Shown here piece after piece: positions 9,126 to 17,108 of a DNA stretch of 64,000 bases. Source of the stretch: Vagococcus zengguangii (lineage in GTDB: Bacteria > Bacillota > Bacilli > Lactobacillales > Vagococcaceae); the NCBI RefSeq assembly GCF_005145005.1, contig NZ_CP039712.1:1863501-1927500 (forward strand), read 5' to 3'. The notes beneath the pieces are model-generated. The model had not been told where the DNA came from, ran no database searches, and saw nothing but the letters and a program-made list of their open reading frames with translations. Position numbers and translations under genes: made by a program. Positions within the stretch are counted from its first letter, which is position 1. Each line of letters begins with the position of its first letter.

Positions 9126-9881
9126 TTATTCTGGTGATTGTTCTGTTAATAAAATAGGGCCTTCTTTAGTAATTGCTAACGTATGTTCATATTGGCAACT
9201 TAATCCACCGTCTTGTGTATAAGCTGTCCAACCATTGTCATCCATTTTCATTTTCCAAGTTCCTGTATTAATCATTGGCTCGATGGTAATCACCATGCCT
9301 TCTTTCAAACGTAACCCTTTACCTGCTTCACCGTAGTGAGGAATCGCTGGCGCTTCGTGAATAGTTGGTCCGATTCCATGTCCCACAAAATCACGGACTA
9401 CGCCATACCCTTGAGCTTCTGCATAAGTTTGAATCGCATGTCCGATATCACCAATACGGTTACCCACTTGCGCTTGCTCGATACCTAAGTATAAGGATTT
9501 TTTTGTCACTTCCATTAAACGGTCGATTTCAGGGGTTGATTCACCCACTACATATGACCAACATGAGTCAGACATCGCACCATTTAAATCAATACACATG
9601 TCTACTTTAATTAAATCCCCGTCTTTTAAGACTTTACGACGAGGGAAACCATGACAAATTTCATCGTTAATACTGCAGCAAGTTGCATATTCATAGCCTT
9701 CATAACCAATTTGAGCAGGAATCCCACCATTATCAACGATAAATTTGTGAACAAACTCTTCAATATCCCAGCTTGTAATACCTGGCTTGATAAACGTACG
9801 TAAGTTTTCATGGACTTTCGCTAATAACTCACCAGATTTTTTCATATTTTCAATTTCTCTTGTAGATTTTAATGTAATCAT
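9126..9881 (-). CDS. map: Type I methionine aminopeptidase
   Basis: Removes the initiator methionine from nascent proteins in the cytoplasm. The 251-residue protein has the pita-bread fold with the five metal ligands visible in context: KVDMCIDLNGAMSDSCWSY (two Asp), VGHGIGPTIHEAPAIPHYG (His), VITIEPMINTG (Glu) and CQYEHTLAITKEGP (Glu). CCSINDEICHGFP contains the substrate-pocket His. ATG 9881 follows GAAGGAGCG. It has its own transcription unit between yihY and the divergent flavodoxin gene. Confidence 0.93.
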   Translation of the reverse strand: MITLKSTREIENMKKSGELLAKVHENLRTFIKPGITSWDIEEFVHKFIVDNGGIPAQIGYEGYEYATCCSINDEICHGFPRRKVLKDGDLIKVDMCIDLNGAMSDSCWSYVVGESTPEIDRLMEVTKKSLYLGIEQAQVGNRIGDIGHAIQTYAEAQGYGVVRDFVGHGIGPTIHEAPAIPHYGEAGKGLRLKEGMVITIEPMINTGTWKMKMDDNGWTAYTQDGGLSCQYEHTLAITKEGPILLTEQSPE

Positions 9882-9985
9882 TTTATTCGCTCCTTCATTT
9901 ACTTAGCACACCTATTCTAGCATATTGTATTTTTTTTACCAAATTCAATCCATCACATAATGATTTTCAAACGTCGATTTTCTGT

Positions 9986-9991
9986 TATAAT
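9986..9991 (+). promoter_or_regulatory. -10 element for the flavodoxin gene
   Basis: TATAAT at 9986-9991, 38 bases before the start codon. A TTTTCA at 9964-9969 (16-base spacing) is a weak candidate -35. Confidence 0.5.
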
Positions 9992-10028
9992 AAATCATGA
10001 TGATAAACAGATTGAGAGGATGAATAAC

Positions 10029-10472
10029 ATGGCACTAGCTAAAATCGTATATGCCAGCTTAACTGGTAATACTGAAGAGATTGCAGATATTGTAGCCGAA
10101 GCGTTAGAAAACGAAGGCTTAGAAGTAGAAATTAACGAATGTACACAAGTCGATGCCGATGACTTTTTAGAAGCGGATATTTGTGTAATTGGTACCTATA
10201 CTTATGATGAAGGTTCATTACCAGACGATATCGTTGATTTATACGAAGAATTAAAAGAATTAGACTTATCAGGCAAAATATATGGCGTTGTGGGTTCAGG
10301 CGACACCTTCTATGAAATGTTCTGTTCAGCCGTTGATGATTTTGACAAAGCTTTCGCCCAAGCCGGTGCAACAAAAGGGGCTGAATCGGTGAAAGTCGAC
10401 TTAGCAGCTGAAGAAGAAGACATCGAAAACCTAGAAAAATTCGCCAAAGAACTAGCCAGCAAAGTGAAGTAA
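10029..10472 (+). CDS. Short-chain flavodoxin
   Basis: The 147-residue protein is a low-potential FMN electron carrier. The phosphate-binding loop YASLTGNTEEIA lies at residues 8-19, an aromatic FMN-stacking region at GTYTYDEGSLPDDI and the second at GSGDTFYEMFCSAVD. The acidic composition is typical. ATG 10029 follows GAGAGGATG; an ATG at 10020 overlaps that site. The stop codon runs directly into repeat AAGTGCTTGA, so the gene's 3' untranslated region is a member of the dispersed repeat family. Confidence 0.9.
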   Translation: MALAKIVYASLTGNTEEIADIVAEALENEGLEVEINECTQVDADDFLEADICVIGTYTYDEGSLPDDIVDLYEELKELDLSGKIYGVVGSGDTFYEMFCSAVDDFDKAFAQAGATKGAESVKVDLAAEEEDIENLEKFAKELASKVK

Positions 10473-10625
10473 AGTGCTTGAAGGAGTGTTGAGCTCTGAA
10501 AAATAAGTCAAATCGCGTAGAAAATTGTCTTTTCAAATTTTCGTAGCAATTTGACTTATTTTGGCAAGAGCTACTCACGAAAGCCGGATTATGCAAAGTG
10601 CTTGAGGCATCGTTTAGCTCCGATA
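10472..10625 (+). repeat. Dispersed stem-loop repeat, locus A (3' UTR of flavodoxin gene)
   Basis: The element begins with AGTGCTTGAAGG at the flavodoxin stop codon and ends with GAAAGCCGGATTA then AAAGTGCTTGAGG (10581-10606). Between them AAATAAGTCAAAT (10501-10513) pairs exactly with ATTTGACTTATTT (10549-10561), with a further inner hairpin. Border sequences match the repeats at 14930, 19262, 38990 and 53470; the central stem is a different version. Orientation relative to the upstream gene is the same as at the other loci. Confidence 0.85.
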
Positions 10626-10634
10626 AATAGCAGC

Positions 10635-10668
10635 AAAAAAGGTGTGACTAAGAAGTCACACCTTTTTT
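10635..10668. terminator. Terminator between flavodoxin and TetR genes
   Basis: AAAAAAGGTGTGACT and AGTCACACCTTTTTT form a perfect 15-bp stem with a 4-base loop. A/T runs on both sides allow it to serve the plus-strand flavodoxin transcript and the minus-strand tetR transcript. Confidence 0.92.
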
Positions 10669-10685
10669 ACATTTTTTTCATAAAT

Positions 10686-11255
10686 TTATTTAGTATCTAA
10701 TTTTTTTTCATATTCAAATGACATATTTTTCACTTCATCAATTAAAGACATGATTTGTTCTCTTGATGGACGATATAATCCTGATGAATTTAGCGTCGCA
10801 ATGCCAGTTGCTAAAATCCATGTACTGATAAATAAATTGTTTTTCTTTTCATCAGATAGTTTAGCGAACTCTTCATCTTGATTCATGTGTTTCATAAAAA
10901 CATCCAAATTAAATTCATTTAATGCCTCAGGATCAAGGTTCTCTTCAACATAGATTGCACGGTACATTACACGTTCATTACGTGCGAATTCAATGTAATT
11001 TAATATGATATCATACAAGCAATTCCCTGTAATTTCTCTTGAAAAAACATCGTTAACTAAATGTTTTTTTATCATTTCTAAAACCTGTGTTCTCAAATCT
11101 TCCATATTCTCAAATTCTAAATAAATAGGTTGGGTTGAGCACTTCATTCTTTGTGCAATATTTCGTGCTGTAAACTTATCAAACCCCTCTGTTGACACTA
11201 ATGAGTATGCTGCGTTTAATACTTGATCTTTAGTAATCGTCTTTCTTCTGGCCAT
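10686..11255 (-). CDS. TetR/AcrR family transcriptional regulator
   Basis: The 189-residue protein has an N-terminal TetR helix-turn-helix at about residues 7-53 (ITKDQVLNAAYSLVSTEGFDKFTARNIAQRM, then STQPIYLEFENMEDLR). The C-terminal ligand domain is all-helical and has no recognisable effector motif. Such proteins usually repress a neighbouring gene or themselves; the nearest divergent gene is the M29 aminopeptidase at 11514. No clear palindromic operator is visible in the 258-base AT-rich gap 11256-11513, so the target is unknown. Confidence 0.8.
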   Translation of the reverse strand: MARRKTITKDQVLNAAYSLVSTEGFDKFTARNIAQRMKCSTQPIYLEFENMEDLRTQVLEMIKKHLVNDVFSREITGNCLYDIILNYIEFARNERVMYRAIYVEENLDPEALNEFNLDVFMKHMNQDEEFAKLSDEKKNNLFISTWILATGIATLNSSGLYRPSREQIMSLIDEVKNMSFEYEKKLDTK

Positions 11256-11453
11256 AAATGGTCACCTCACTGCTTTTAGTATATTTATAATCCAACTATT
11301 TAATTCCCTTTTTAACTCGTTATAATTATAACATAAAAGGATAGGTAAAAAAACAAATAATAATTATTTCATTTTTTCTTTAAAACTATTTCACACATTA
11401 TTTTGTAGCATATATTTTCTTATCACTTTTGTCCACCTTTTTCATACAAAAAA

Positions 11454-11482
11454 TTGTTAAATTTAATAAAAAATGATAAAAT
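11454..11482 (+). promoter_or_regulatory. Sigma-A promoter of the M29 aminopeptidase gene
   Basis: TTGTTA (11454-11459), 17-base spacer and TAAAAT (11477-11482) with an upstream TG, 31 bases before the start codon. Confidence 0.7.
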
Positions 11483-11513
11483 TAAAAGATAATGAGATTA
11501 GGGGGAACTATCC

Positions 11514-12746
11514 ATGGAAAATTTTAATACTTATTTACAAAAATATGCTGAATTAATCGTTAAAACTGGCGTTAATGTTCAAAAAGGTCAAACTGTGGTC
11601 GTTAACATTGATGTTGAACAAGCTGAATTAGCTCGTTTAATCGTTAAAGAAGCCTACAAATTAGGTGCAAGTAACGTGTCAGTTCAATGGTCTGACGATA
11701 TCGTGTCTCGCGAATTTTTCGCTAACACAACAGAAGAAAACTTAACAACTATTCCACAACACAAAATCGATGAAATGCAATCTTGGGTCGATGAAGGCGC
11801 TAGCCGCATTAGTGTGGTGTCTAAAAACCCTGATGCATTCGCAGGCATCGACTCAGATCGCATTGCTAAATACCAATTAGCTGCTGGTAAAGCAATGTTC
11901 CCATTACGTGAAGCCACTCAAGCTAACAAATTAAGTTGGACAGTTGTTGCGGCAGCTGGTAAAGACTGGGCGGCTAAAGTCTTCCCTGACTTAGCAACTA
12001 ATGAAGAACAAGTGGATGCATTGTGGGATCAAATCTTCAAAACAACTCGTATCTACTCTGAAGACCCAATTGCTGCTTGGGATGCACATGACAAAACATT
12101 ATGGGCAAAAGCTGATGAATTAAACGCTGAACAGTTTGATGCGTTACATTACACAGCTCCTGGAACTGATTTAATCATTGGTTTACCAAAAAATCATCGT
12201 TGGGAAGGTGCTGGTAGCGACAACGTTCGTGGTGAGCACTTCATGGCAAACATGCCAACTGAAGAAGTCTTCACTGCTGCTGATAACCGTCGTATTGATG
12301 GTGTCGTTTCAAGTACTAAACCATTAAGCTACGCGGGGACAACTATCGAAGGCATGGTCTTCAAATTCGAAAACGGCCGTGTCGTTGAAGCTTCTGCTGA
12401 AAAAGGCGAAGACGTATTATTAAAACTTTTAGATACTGATGAAGGTGCTCGTAGTATTGGTGAAGTAGCATTAGTTCCTAACCAATCACCAATTTCTCAA
12501 TCAGGTATTGTTTTCTACAACACATTATTTGATGAAAATGCTTCTAACCACTTAGCCTTAGGTTCAGCTTACGCATTCAACGTTGAAGGTGGAACTGAAA
12601 TGACGCAAGAAGAGTTAGCAGCCGCTGGTTTAAACCGTAGTAACACACACGTTGACTTCATGATTGGCTCTGCTGAAATGAACATCGACGGTATCCGTGC
12701 TGACGGCACACGCCAACCAATTTTCCGTAACGGTGAATGGGCATAA
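11514..12746 (+). CDS. M29 family aminopeptidase (AmpS/PepS)
   Basis: A cytosolic metallo-aminopeptidase of 410 residues, the usual family length. Visible family features are the N-terminal YAELIVKTGVNVQKGQTVVVN, the ELARLIVKEAYKLGAS segment, a GTDLIIGLPKNHRWEGAG core and the C-terminal metal-site region around GSAYAFNVEGG and HVDFMIGSAEMNIDGI. It removes N-terminal residues from peptides. ATG 11514 follows AGGGGGAAC. The gene stands alone with its own promoter and terminator. Codon use is regular, suggesting good expression. Confidence 0.9.
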   Translation: MENFNTYLQKYAELIVKTGVNVQKGQTVVVNIDVEQAELARLIVKEAYKLGASNVSVQWSDDIVSREFFANTTEENLTTIPQHKIDEMQSWVDEGASRISVVSKNPDAFAGIDSDRIAKYQLAAGKAMFPLREATQANKLSWTVVAAAGKDWAAKVFPDLATNEEQVDALWDQIFKTTRIYSEDPIAAWDAHDKTLWAKADELNAEQFDALHYTAPGTDLIIGLPKNHRWEGAGSDNVRGEHFMANMPTEEVFTAADNRRIDGVVSSTKPLSYAGTTIEGMVFKFENGRVVEASAEKGEDVLLKLLDTDEGARSIGEVALVPNQSPISQSGIVFYNTLFDENASNHLALGSAYAFNVEGGTEMTQEELAAAGLNRSNTHVDFMIGSAEMNIDGIRADGTRQPIFRNGEWA

Positions 12747-12764
12747 TTAATTATTATGGAATCG

Positions 12765-12798
12765 AAACAAGCAAACGACGAAAATCGTTTGCTTGTTT
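12765..12798 (+). terminator. Terminator of the aminopeptidase gene
   Basis: AAACAAGCAAACGA and TCGTTTGCTTGTTT form a perfect 14-bp stem with a 6-base loop followed by a T-rich tract. Confidence 0.9.
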
Positions 12799-12819
12799 TA
12801 TTTTATAAGCGCCTCATTA

Positions 12820-12852
12820 AAGGAGGATAGTACGATGCAAAAAAAAATTTAA
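12820..12852 (+). other. Five-codon ORF with a strong ribosome site (gene remnant or leader)
   Basis: AAAGGAGG lies seven to eight bases before an ATG at 12835, which opens a frame coding only for MQKKI before TAA. A terminator-like hairpin follows at 12918. The ribosome site is far better than chance. It could be the stump of a gene lost by a frameshift or deletion, or a leader peptide; no longer downstream frame continues it. Confidence 0.4.
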
Positions 12853-12917
12853 CCTGACCAATAATGAGTGGTAGCTTCTCAAATGTAAAATTATTTTAGG
12901 GAGAAAAACAACAGACC

Positions 12918-12953
12918 GAAAGAGGCCAAACTAAATTAGTCTGGCCTCTTTTC
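12918..12953. terminator. Terminator upstream of the end of the GDPD gene
   Basis: GAAAGAGGCCA and TGGCCTCTTTTC pair around a 13-base loop. It can end the minus-strand GDPD transcript (stop at 12971) and any plus-strand transcript from the 12835 remnant. Confidence 0.75.
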
Positions 12954-12970
12954 AAGTATAAACCCAATAA

Positions 12971-13765
12971 TTATTTACGATATTTTTTTTCTAACAATAA
13001 TGCTTTACCTGTATAATTTGTAAAGTAATTGTCTGCTCCTAGTTCAATAGCTTTTTTTATTTCTGCTGTTGAATCTAATGTCCAAGCATTATATATTTTT
13101 TTCGCTTGATGAACTTTCTCAACATTGCTTGGCGTCATCAATTCTTTATTTGTAGATACTATATCTACCTGTTCAAGTGTGATTGCTTCGTCTAATTTTT
13201 CTTGATTAGTTACCAATAATAGACGTGGCATCTCAGGTATTTTTTCAGCCATTTTATTTATCGCATTAATATCAAATGACTGTACAATCACATTCTTTAC
13301 TAATTTATTTTGATTAATAATATCTACAAAGGCTTCAACTTGTTTTCCACCTTCTTTTAGTTCGATTACATAATTAATATCATCTTGATATTTATCAAAA
13401 ACCTCTTGTAATGTTAGGATAGAAGTCCCATCTTCTGTAGCTAATTGTTTAATTTCTTTATCTGTCAAGTCACTATATTGCTTATCAACCCCTGTGATTT
13501 TCTTCGCTGATAAATCATGTGAAACAAATAAAGTTCCTTCCTTAGATGTTACTAAATCTTGTTCTATATATTTAGAGCCATACGCAATAGCCAAATCATA
13601 AGCTGCAAAAGTATGTTCTATTTCTTCCCCAGATGCACCTCTATGAGAAAAAACATGACCTGTTAGTTTTTCTTCTCTTAATGTTTTCTGAACAGTTTTA
13701 GCATTAAATGCAACTGATACCAACAATAATATCGTTACACATAAAATAATAAACTTTTTATTCAA
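12971..13765 (-). CDS. Membrane-anchored glycerophosphodiester phosphodiesterase
   Basis: The 264-residue protein has an N-terminal hydrophobic span (FIILCVTILLLVSVAFNA, residues 4-21) and then a GDPD TIM-barrel domain: FSHRGASGEEIEHTFAAYDLAIAYGSKYIEQDL carries the catalytic HR and the ExD metal ligands, and FVSHDL the second His. It hydrolyses glycerophosphodiesters to glycerol-3-phosphate outside the cell, possibly teichoic acid or lipid head-group debris. The start is TTG (13765) with an AGGAAGAGAG site upstream. It lies 33 bases downstream of a tRNA-Arg gene in the same direction and may be co-transcribed with it. A separate cytosolic GDPD is at 42496. Confidence 0.85.
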   Translation of the reverse strand: MNKKFIILCVTILLLVSVAFNAKTVQKTLREEKLTGHVFSHRGASGEEIEHTFAAYDLAIAYGSKYIEQDLVTSKEGTLFVSHDLSAKKITGVDKQYSDLTDKEIKQLATEDGTSILTLQEVFDKYQDDINYVIELKEGGKQVEAFVDIINQNKLVKNVIVQSFDINAINKMAEKIPEMPRLLLVTNQEKLDEAITLEQVDIVSTNKELMTPSNVEKVHQAKKIYNAWTLDSTAEIKKAIELGADNYFTNYTGKALLLEKKYRK

Positions 13766-13798
13766 CCCACTAACTCTCTTCCTATATTTAATATTTGA

Positions 13799-13870
13799 CG
13801 TCCCCTGTAGGAATCGAACCTACAACTAAACCTTAGGAGGGTTTTGTTATATCCATTTAACTAAGAGGAC
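13799..13870 (-). tRNA. tRNA-Arg (anticodon CCT)
   Basis: Read on the minus strand the acceptor GTCCTCT pairs with AGGGGAC (one G-U). The anticodon stem AAACC/GGTTT encloses CTCCTAA, giving anticodon CCT for AGG. The T-arm is TGTAGG-TTCGATT-CCTACA. CCA is not encoded. It stands alone, away from the large tRNA cluster. Confidence 0.93.
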
Positions 13871-13921
13871 TGAACTCTTTTATTTTCCCACTTTTGAGTA
13901 ATTCTGTCTAGGCAGATAAGC

Positions 13922-13970
13922 AAAAAATCTATCCTAACACCCGGTAACACGTGTTAAGATAGATTTTTTT
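13922..13970. terminator. Terminator of PTS operon 1
   Basis: AAAAAATCTATC with CTAACAC pairs with GTGTTAAG and ATAGATTTTTT, giving a long stem with T runs. It follows the DUF3284 stop at 13976 by five bases. Confidence 0.88.
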
Positions 13971-13975
13971 ATTAG

Positions 13976-14389
13976 TTAATAAGAGGCTTCCATCGACTCT
14001 AGCATTTTCACTAATTGTTTTTTCTTAAATGGCACTAGGAATAGGCCGAATAGTGTGTCATTAGCTTTCTGTAAAACGCCATGTGACGTCATCTCTTCCG
14101 TATAAGTCACTTCACATTGACTATCTGACACTGCTTTAATGTCGTAGGTCACGTTAAATTCATTACGGACAGTTGACGTATTAAAACGATAACGCTGATT
14201 TTTTTGTGCCTCTTCAATCGTAATTTTTGCACGACTGCTTTTTGAAAATTCTTTAACATAAGAGTAGTTAGTTAATTGATGCTCTTTTACGGTTTCACCG
14301 GTACTTTTACGAATATCAAAAATAACTGAATTGATGATTTGTTGATAAAAAAATTCAGCTGGCACATTTAGTGTTTTAACGATTTTCAT
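13976..14389 (-). CDS. DUF3284 domain protein, copy 1 (PTS operon 1)
   Basis: The 137-residue soluble protein is recognised as a DUF3284-type sequence, a Firmicutes family of unknown function found near Lac/Cel PTS genes. Motifs include KIVKTLNVPAEFFYQQIINSVIFDIRKSTGE and CEVTYTEEMTSHGVLQ. The alternation of strands with a C-terminal helix suggests a START/SRPBCC-like lipid or small-ligand fold, which is inference. It is the last gene of operon 1 and overlaps the small membrane gene by 14 bases. A close paralogue with the same neighbours is at 20155. Confidence 0.8.
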   Translation of the reverse strand: MKIVKTLNVPAEFFYQQIINSVIFDIRKSTGETVKEHQLTNYSYVKEFSKSSRAKITIEEAQKNQRYRFNTSTVRNEFNVTYDIKAVSDSQCEVTYTEEMTSHGVLQKANDTLFGLFLVPFKKKQLVKMLESMEASY

Positions 14390-14570
14390 CTTGGTTCACC
14401 TCAGCTTGCTTTGCTTTTTTATTAGCTTTAAAAGAGATTACACTTCCCACAATGATAGACGTCACGGCCGTTGTCATCAGTAAAAAATCATACTCCAACG
14501 TTGTGCGATTGACACAGAACATAAACATTATTAACCCGATACTAATTAAAAACAAACCATTTTTCATCAT
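14376..14570 (-). CDS. Small two-span membrane protein, copy 1 (PTS operon 1)
   Basis: The 64-residue protein has two hydrophobic segments (FLISIGLIMFMFCV and FLLMTTAVTSIIVGSVISF) separated by NRTTLEYD, then a charged tail (KANKKAKQAEVNQDENR). ATG 14570 follows AAGGAGAG; an upstream ATG at 14588 has no site. Function unknown. It pairs with the overlapping DUF3284 gene, and both are duplicated at 20555 and 20155, so the two products may act together at the membrane. Confidence 0.75.
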   Translation of the reverse strand: MMKNGLFLISIGLIMFMFCVNRTTLEYDFLLMTTAVTSIIVGSVISFKANKKAKQAEVNQDENR

Positions 14571-14601
14571 GATGCTTCTCTCCTTCAAATCTAACTGTTA
14601 A

Positions 14602-14820
14602 TTAAGCTGGTGTACATTGGAAAAATAATACGCCGCCCCAAGGTTGTGCTTTGATGCTTTCTTTTGCTAGTTTAGCAGCTGTTTCTGCGTCAGCTCCGTC
14701 TACTTCAAAAAACAATTTAATGCCTTTTTTCTCTTTATAAGTGAAGGTAACTCCTTCATTTAGACTTTCTAATAATTCAATAACTTTATCTTGTTGCATT
14801 GCAACGTTCACTGCGATCAT
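14602..14820 (-). CDS. 72-residue PTS-associated protein of unknown function, copy 1
   Basis: A compact alpha/beta protein: MIAVNVAMQQDKVIELLESL, a VTFTYKEKKGIKLFFEV hairpin, an alanine-rich helix (DAETAAKLAKESIKAQ) and PWGGVLFFQC at the end. I do not recognise a named family. The copy at 20789 shares the MIA-V-VAMQQD start, the EKKGIKL core and the PWG-VL-FQC ending, including one conserved cysteine. Its place after EIIC and before the small membrane and DUF3284 genes is the same in both operons. ATG 14820 follows GGAGGGAAC. Confidence 0.75.
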   Translation of the reverse strand: MIAVNVAMQQDKVIELLESLNEGVTFTYKEKKGIKLFFEVDGADAETAAKLAKESIKAQPWGGVLFFQCTPA

Positions 14821-14845
14821 CGTTGTTCCCTCCTATAATAATAAC

Positions 14846-14876
14846 AGGGGTAGCGGTAAAAAGCACCGCTTCCCCT
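14846..14876 (-). promoter_or_regulatory. Intercistronic hairpin upstream of the 72-residue gene, operon 1
   Basis: AGGGGTAGCGGT pairs with ACCGCTTCCCCT around a short loop, 25 bases before the gene start. No strong T run follows, so it looks like an mRNA processing or stability element or a weak attenuator. A structurally similar hairpin sits at the same place in operon 3 (21037). Confidence 0.6.
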
Positions 14877-14929
14877 TGATTTTTTATTAACCAATTCTTT
14901 TATTTTTCAATGACCTTTTAAAACAAAGC

Positions 14930-15208
14930 GCTTATTAGTCGGAAGCTGAACGTGTCCTCAAGCACTTTTCTTAATCCGGCTTTCGGACGCAACTTCCTCG
15001 GTAATATGTCAGAACTCTCAAAAATTATTACACAATTTTCGTCCTTCTTCGCATATTACTCGGAAGCTAAACGTGTCCTCAAGCACTTTTTCTAATCCGG
15101 CTTTCGTGAGCATCCCCTCGAAAATAATGCCTCCCATTCAAAAAATATGAGAAACTATTTTTGAATGGTTTTCATTATTTTTTGGGGATAATCGCTCACT
15201 TAAGCACT
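14930..15208 (-). repeat. Dispersed stem-loop repeat, locus B (between EIIC and the 72-residue gene)
   Basis: Three units lie in tandem. The one nearest the EIIC stop (15090-15206) is type 2: GTGAGC-ATCCCC-TCGAAAATAATG with CCATTCAAAAA pairs with TTTTTGAATGG and CATTATTTTTTGGGGATAATCGCTCAC. The next (14955-15085) is type 1: CTTCCTCGGTAATATG pairs with CATATTACTCGGAAG. A truncated third (14930-14970) holds only one arm. Units are separated by CTCAAGCACTTTT-n-TAATCCGGCTTTC. This 280-base stretch holds no gene. It interrupts operon 1 without an obvious new promoter. Confidence 0.88.
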
Positions 15209-16642
15209 TTATTGTTCTTCCATTTTGTTTGCTGCGATAACGAATGGTGCATAGATGATGAATGAGACAATCATACAGATTAATGTTACGATTGGTGCTC
15301 TCCAGTCTGCTCCTGTTGCTAAGAATGATAATAGTAATGGTGGTGTTACCCATACTACTTGTTGAGAAACAGGGTTTACTAAGTCCATTGTTGTTGCAAA
15401 GTAACCAATTGCTGTTGTTACTAATGGTGCTAATAAGAATGGTACGAACATAATTGGGTTTAACACGATTGGTAAACCAAACATAACAGGTTCGTTAATG
15501 TTGAAGATACCAGGTCCTAATGATAATTTACCGATAGTCTTGTAATCAGCACGCTTAGAGAACATTAAAATCGCGATAATTAAGACAATCGTACCACCTG
15601 ATCCACCGAACATTGTGTATGCATCGAATGAACCACGTACCCATTTATAACCTTCAGCTTTAACTAATTCAACGCCACCTTCGTTAAACAAGTTAACGTT
15701 TTTAATTTGAGCAACTCCCCAAATTCCTTCTAAAACTGGCGCTAAAACGTTCATACCGTGAATTCCGAAGAACCAGAATAATTGGATGAAAATAGTTACT
15801 AAGATAACTGCTCCGAAACCTTGAGATAAACCTAATAATGGTTCAGCGATTGTTTTTTGTACCCAATCGATGAATAACATACCAGTTCCTTTAGTAAAGA
15901 AGTAGTTGAAGATACCTACAACGTACAATGCTACTAAAGCTGGAATAATCGCTGCGAAAGCTTTACTTACAGCTGGTGGCACTTGTTCTGGCATTTTAAT
16001 CGTAATGTTTTTGTTCATTAATTTAGAGAAAATAACAACAGAAACGAAACCTAAAATCATTGCTGTGAAGAACGCATTACCATTTAAATGATCAAGTTTT
16101 AACCAACCCCAAGCACTATTTGTTACTTGGTCAAATACTGTGACAGCACCTGTTGCTGCGTCTTTTACTTCGACTGTATCAACTGCTGCTCCTACTGCTT
16201 TTAATGCATCGACTGCTTTAGTACCTAACTCCCCTTGAGGAACTTGAACTGAAGCTGGTGCTGAGAAAGCAATCCCTTGAATTAAAGCTCCTACTGAAAC
16301 TAATCCACCGGCTAAATCATTCACGCCATAAGCACGTGCAATGTTGTAACCTAATGAGAAAGCAAACATCAAACCGGCAATCGCTAACGTCCCATTCCAT
16401 ACATAACCATTAATTCCAATAATTTCTCTAAAAACTGGAATAGTATTAGCGTCATAACCGTCAATAAACTGTGTTGGTAAATCACGAATAATTGCGTTAA
16501 TTAACACCGCCATAGACCCTGCCATTGTTACTGGCATGGTACCAATGAAGGCATCTCTTAGTGCAACCAAATGTTTTTGATTACCAATTTTACCTGCGAC
16601 TGGAAGAATATATCTTTCCAACCATGTTGTTAAAGCATTCAT
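15209..16642 (-). CDS. PTS Lac/Cel family EIIC permease (operon 1)
   Basis: The 477-residue polytopic protein is the sugar channel of a lactose/cellobiose-family phosphotransferase system. It starts MNALTTWLERYILPVAGKIGNQKHLVALRDAFIG, typical of CelB-like EIIC, and has about ten spans; GIHGMNVLAPVLEGIW and GPGIFNINEPVMFGLPIVLNPI (substrate-site loop) are family hallmarks. ATG 16642 follows GGGAGGG. It is 97 bases downstream of the operon 1 EIIA gene. The stop (TAA) touches a repeat copy. The transported sugar cannot be read from sequence; no phospho-glycosidase gene accompanies it. Confidence 0.92.
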   Translation of the reverse strand: MNALTTWLERYILPVAGKIGNQKHLVALRDAFIGTMPVTMAGSMAVLINAIIRDLPTQFIDGYDANTIPVFREIIGINGYVWNGTLAIAGLMFAFSLGYNIARAYGVNDLAGGLVSVGALIQGIAFSAPASVQVPQGELGTKAVDALKAVGAAVDTVEVKDAATGAVTVFDQVTNSAWGWLKLDHLNGNAFFTAMILGFVSVVIFSKLMNKNITIKMPEQVPPAVSKAFAAIIPALVALYVVGIFNYFFTKGTGMLFIDWVQKTIAEPLLGLSQGFGAVILVTIFIQLFWFFGIHGMNVLAPVLEGIWGVAQIKNVNLFNEGGVELVKAEGYKWVRGSFDAYTMFGGSGGTIVLIIAILMFSKRADYKTIGKLSLGPGIFNINEPVMFGLPIVLNPIMFVPFLLAPLVTTAIGYFATTMDLVNPVSQQVVWVTPPLLLSFLATGADWRAPIVTLICMIVSFIIYAPFVIAANKMEEQ

Positions 16643-16738
16643 GCTTTTCCCTCCCAAAACTTTTCTATTTTTTAATAATCTTTCGATTGATTATTAACCT
16701 AATTAAAACCTACCAACAAACCTATCATTCCTTTTTAA

Positions 16739-17053
16739 TTACGCTGAAATTTTGCGATGAACATCAATAATCTCTTTAGCTAAATCAGTAAAAGCAATTG
16801 ACGTCATTAGATGATCTTGACTATGTATGGTCAACAATGTGATATCTAATTTTTCACCTTGTGCTTCTTTTGTTAATAAACCTGTTTGAGCATGATGCGC
16901 TTGAACTAACGCTTCTTCAGCTGATTTGATTTTTGCATCTGCCTCTTCAAAGTTACTTGCTTTAGCGGCATAAATTGCTTCCATTGCATCACTTTTGGCA
17001 TTTCCAGAGTTAATAATTAACCCCATCACTGCTTCCAAATATTCTTGATCCAT
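16739..17053 (-). CDS. PTS Lac/Cel family EIIA (operon 1)
   Basis: The 104-residue helical protein receives phosphate from HPr and passes it to EIIB. The Lac/Cel EIIA pattern is clear: EAVMGLIINSGNAKSDAMEAI, EALVQAHHAQTGLLTKEA with the phosphorylated His, and LLTIHSQDHLMTSIAFTDLAKEII. It differs from the operon 2 copy at only about seven of 104 positions by eye, implying recent duplication or gene conversion. It lies 55 bases after the EIIB gene. Confidence 0.93.
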   Translation of the reverse strand: MDQEYLEAVMGLIINSGNAKSDAMEAIYAAKASNFEEADAKIKSAEEALVQAHHAQTGLLTKEAQGEKLDITLLTIHSQDHLMTSIAFTDLAKEIIDVHRKISA

Positions 17054-17108
17054 AAATTTTGATCCACCTTTTTATCTCTATAGTTCTAATAATTAATCAG
17101 CTGATGGA

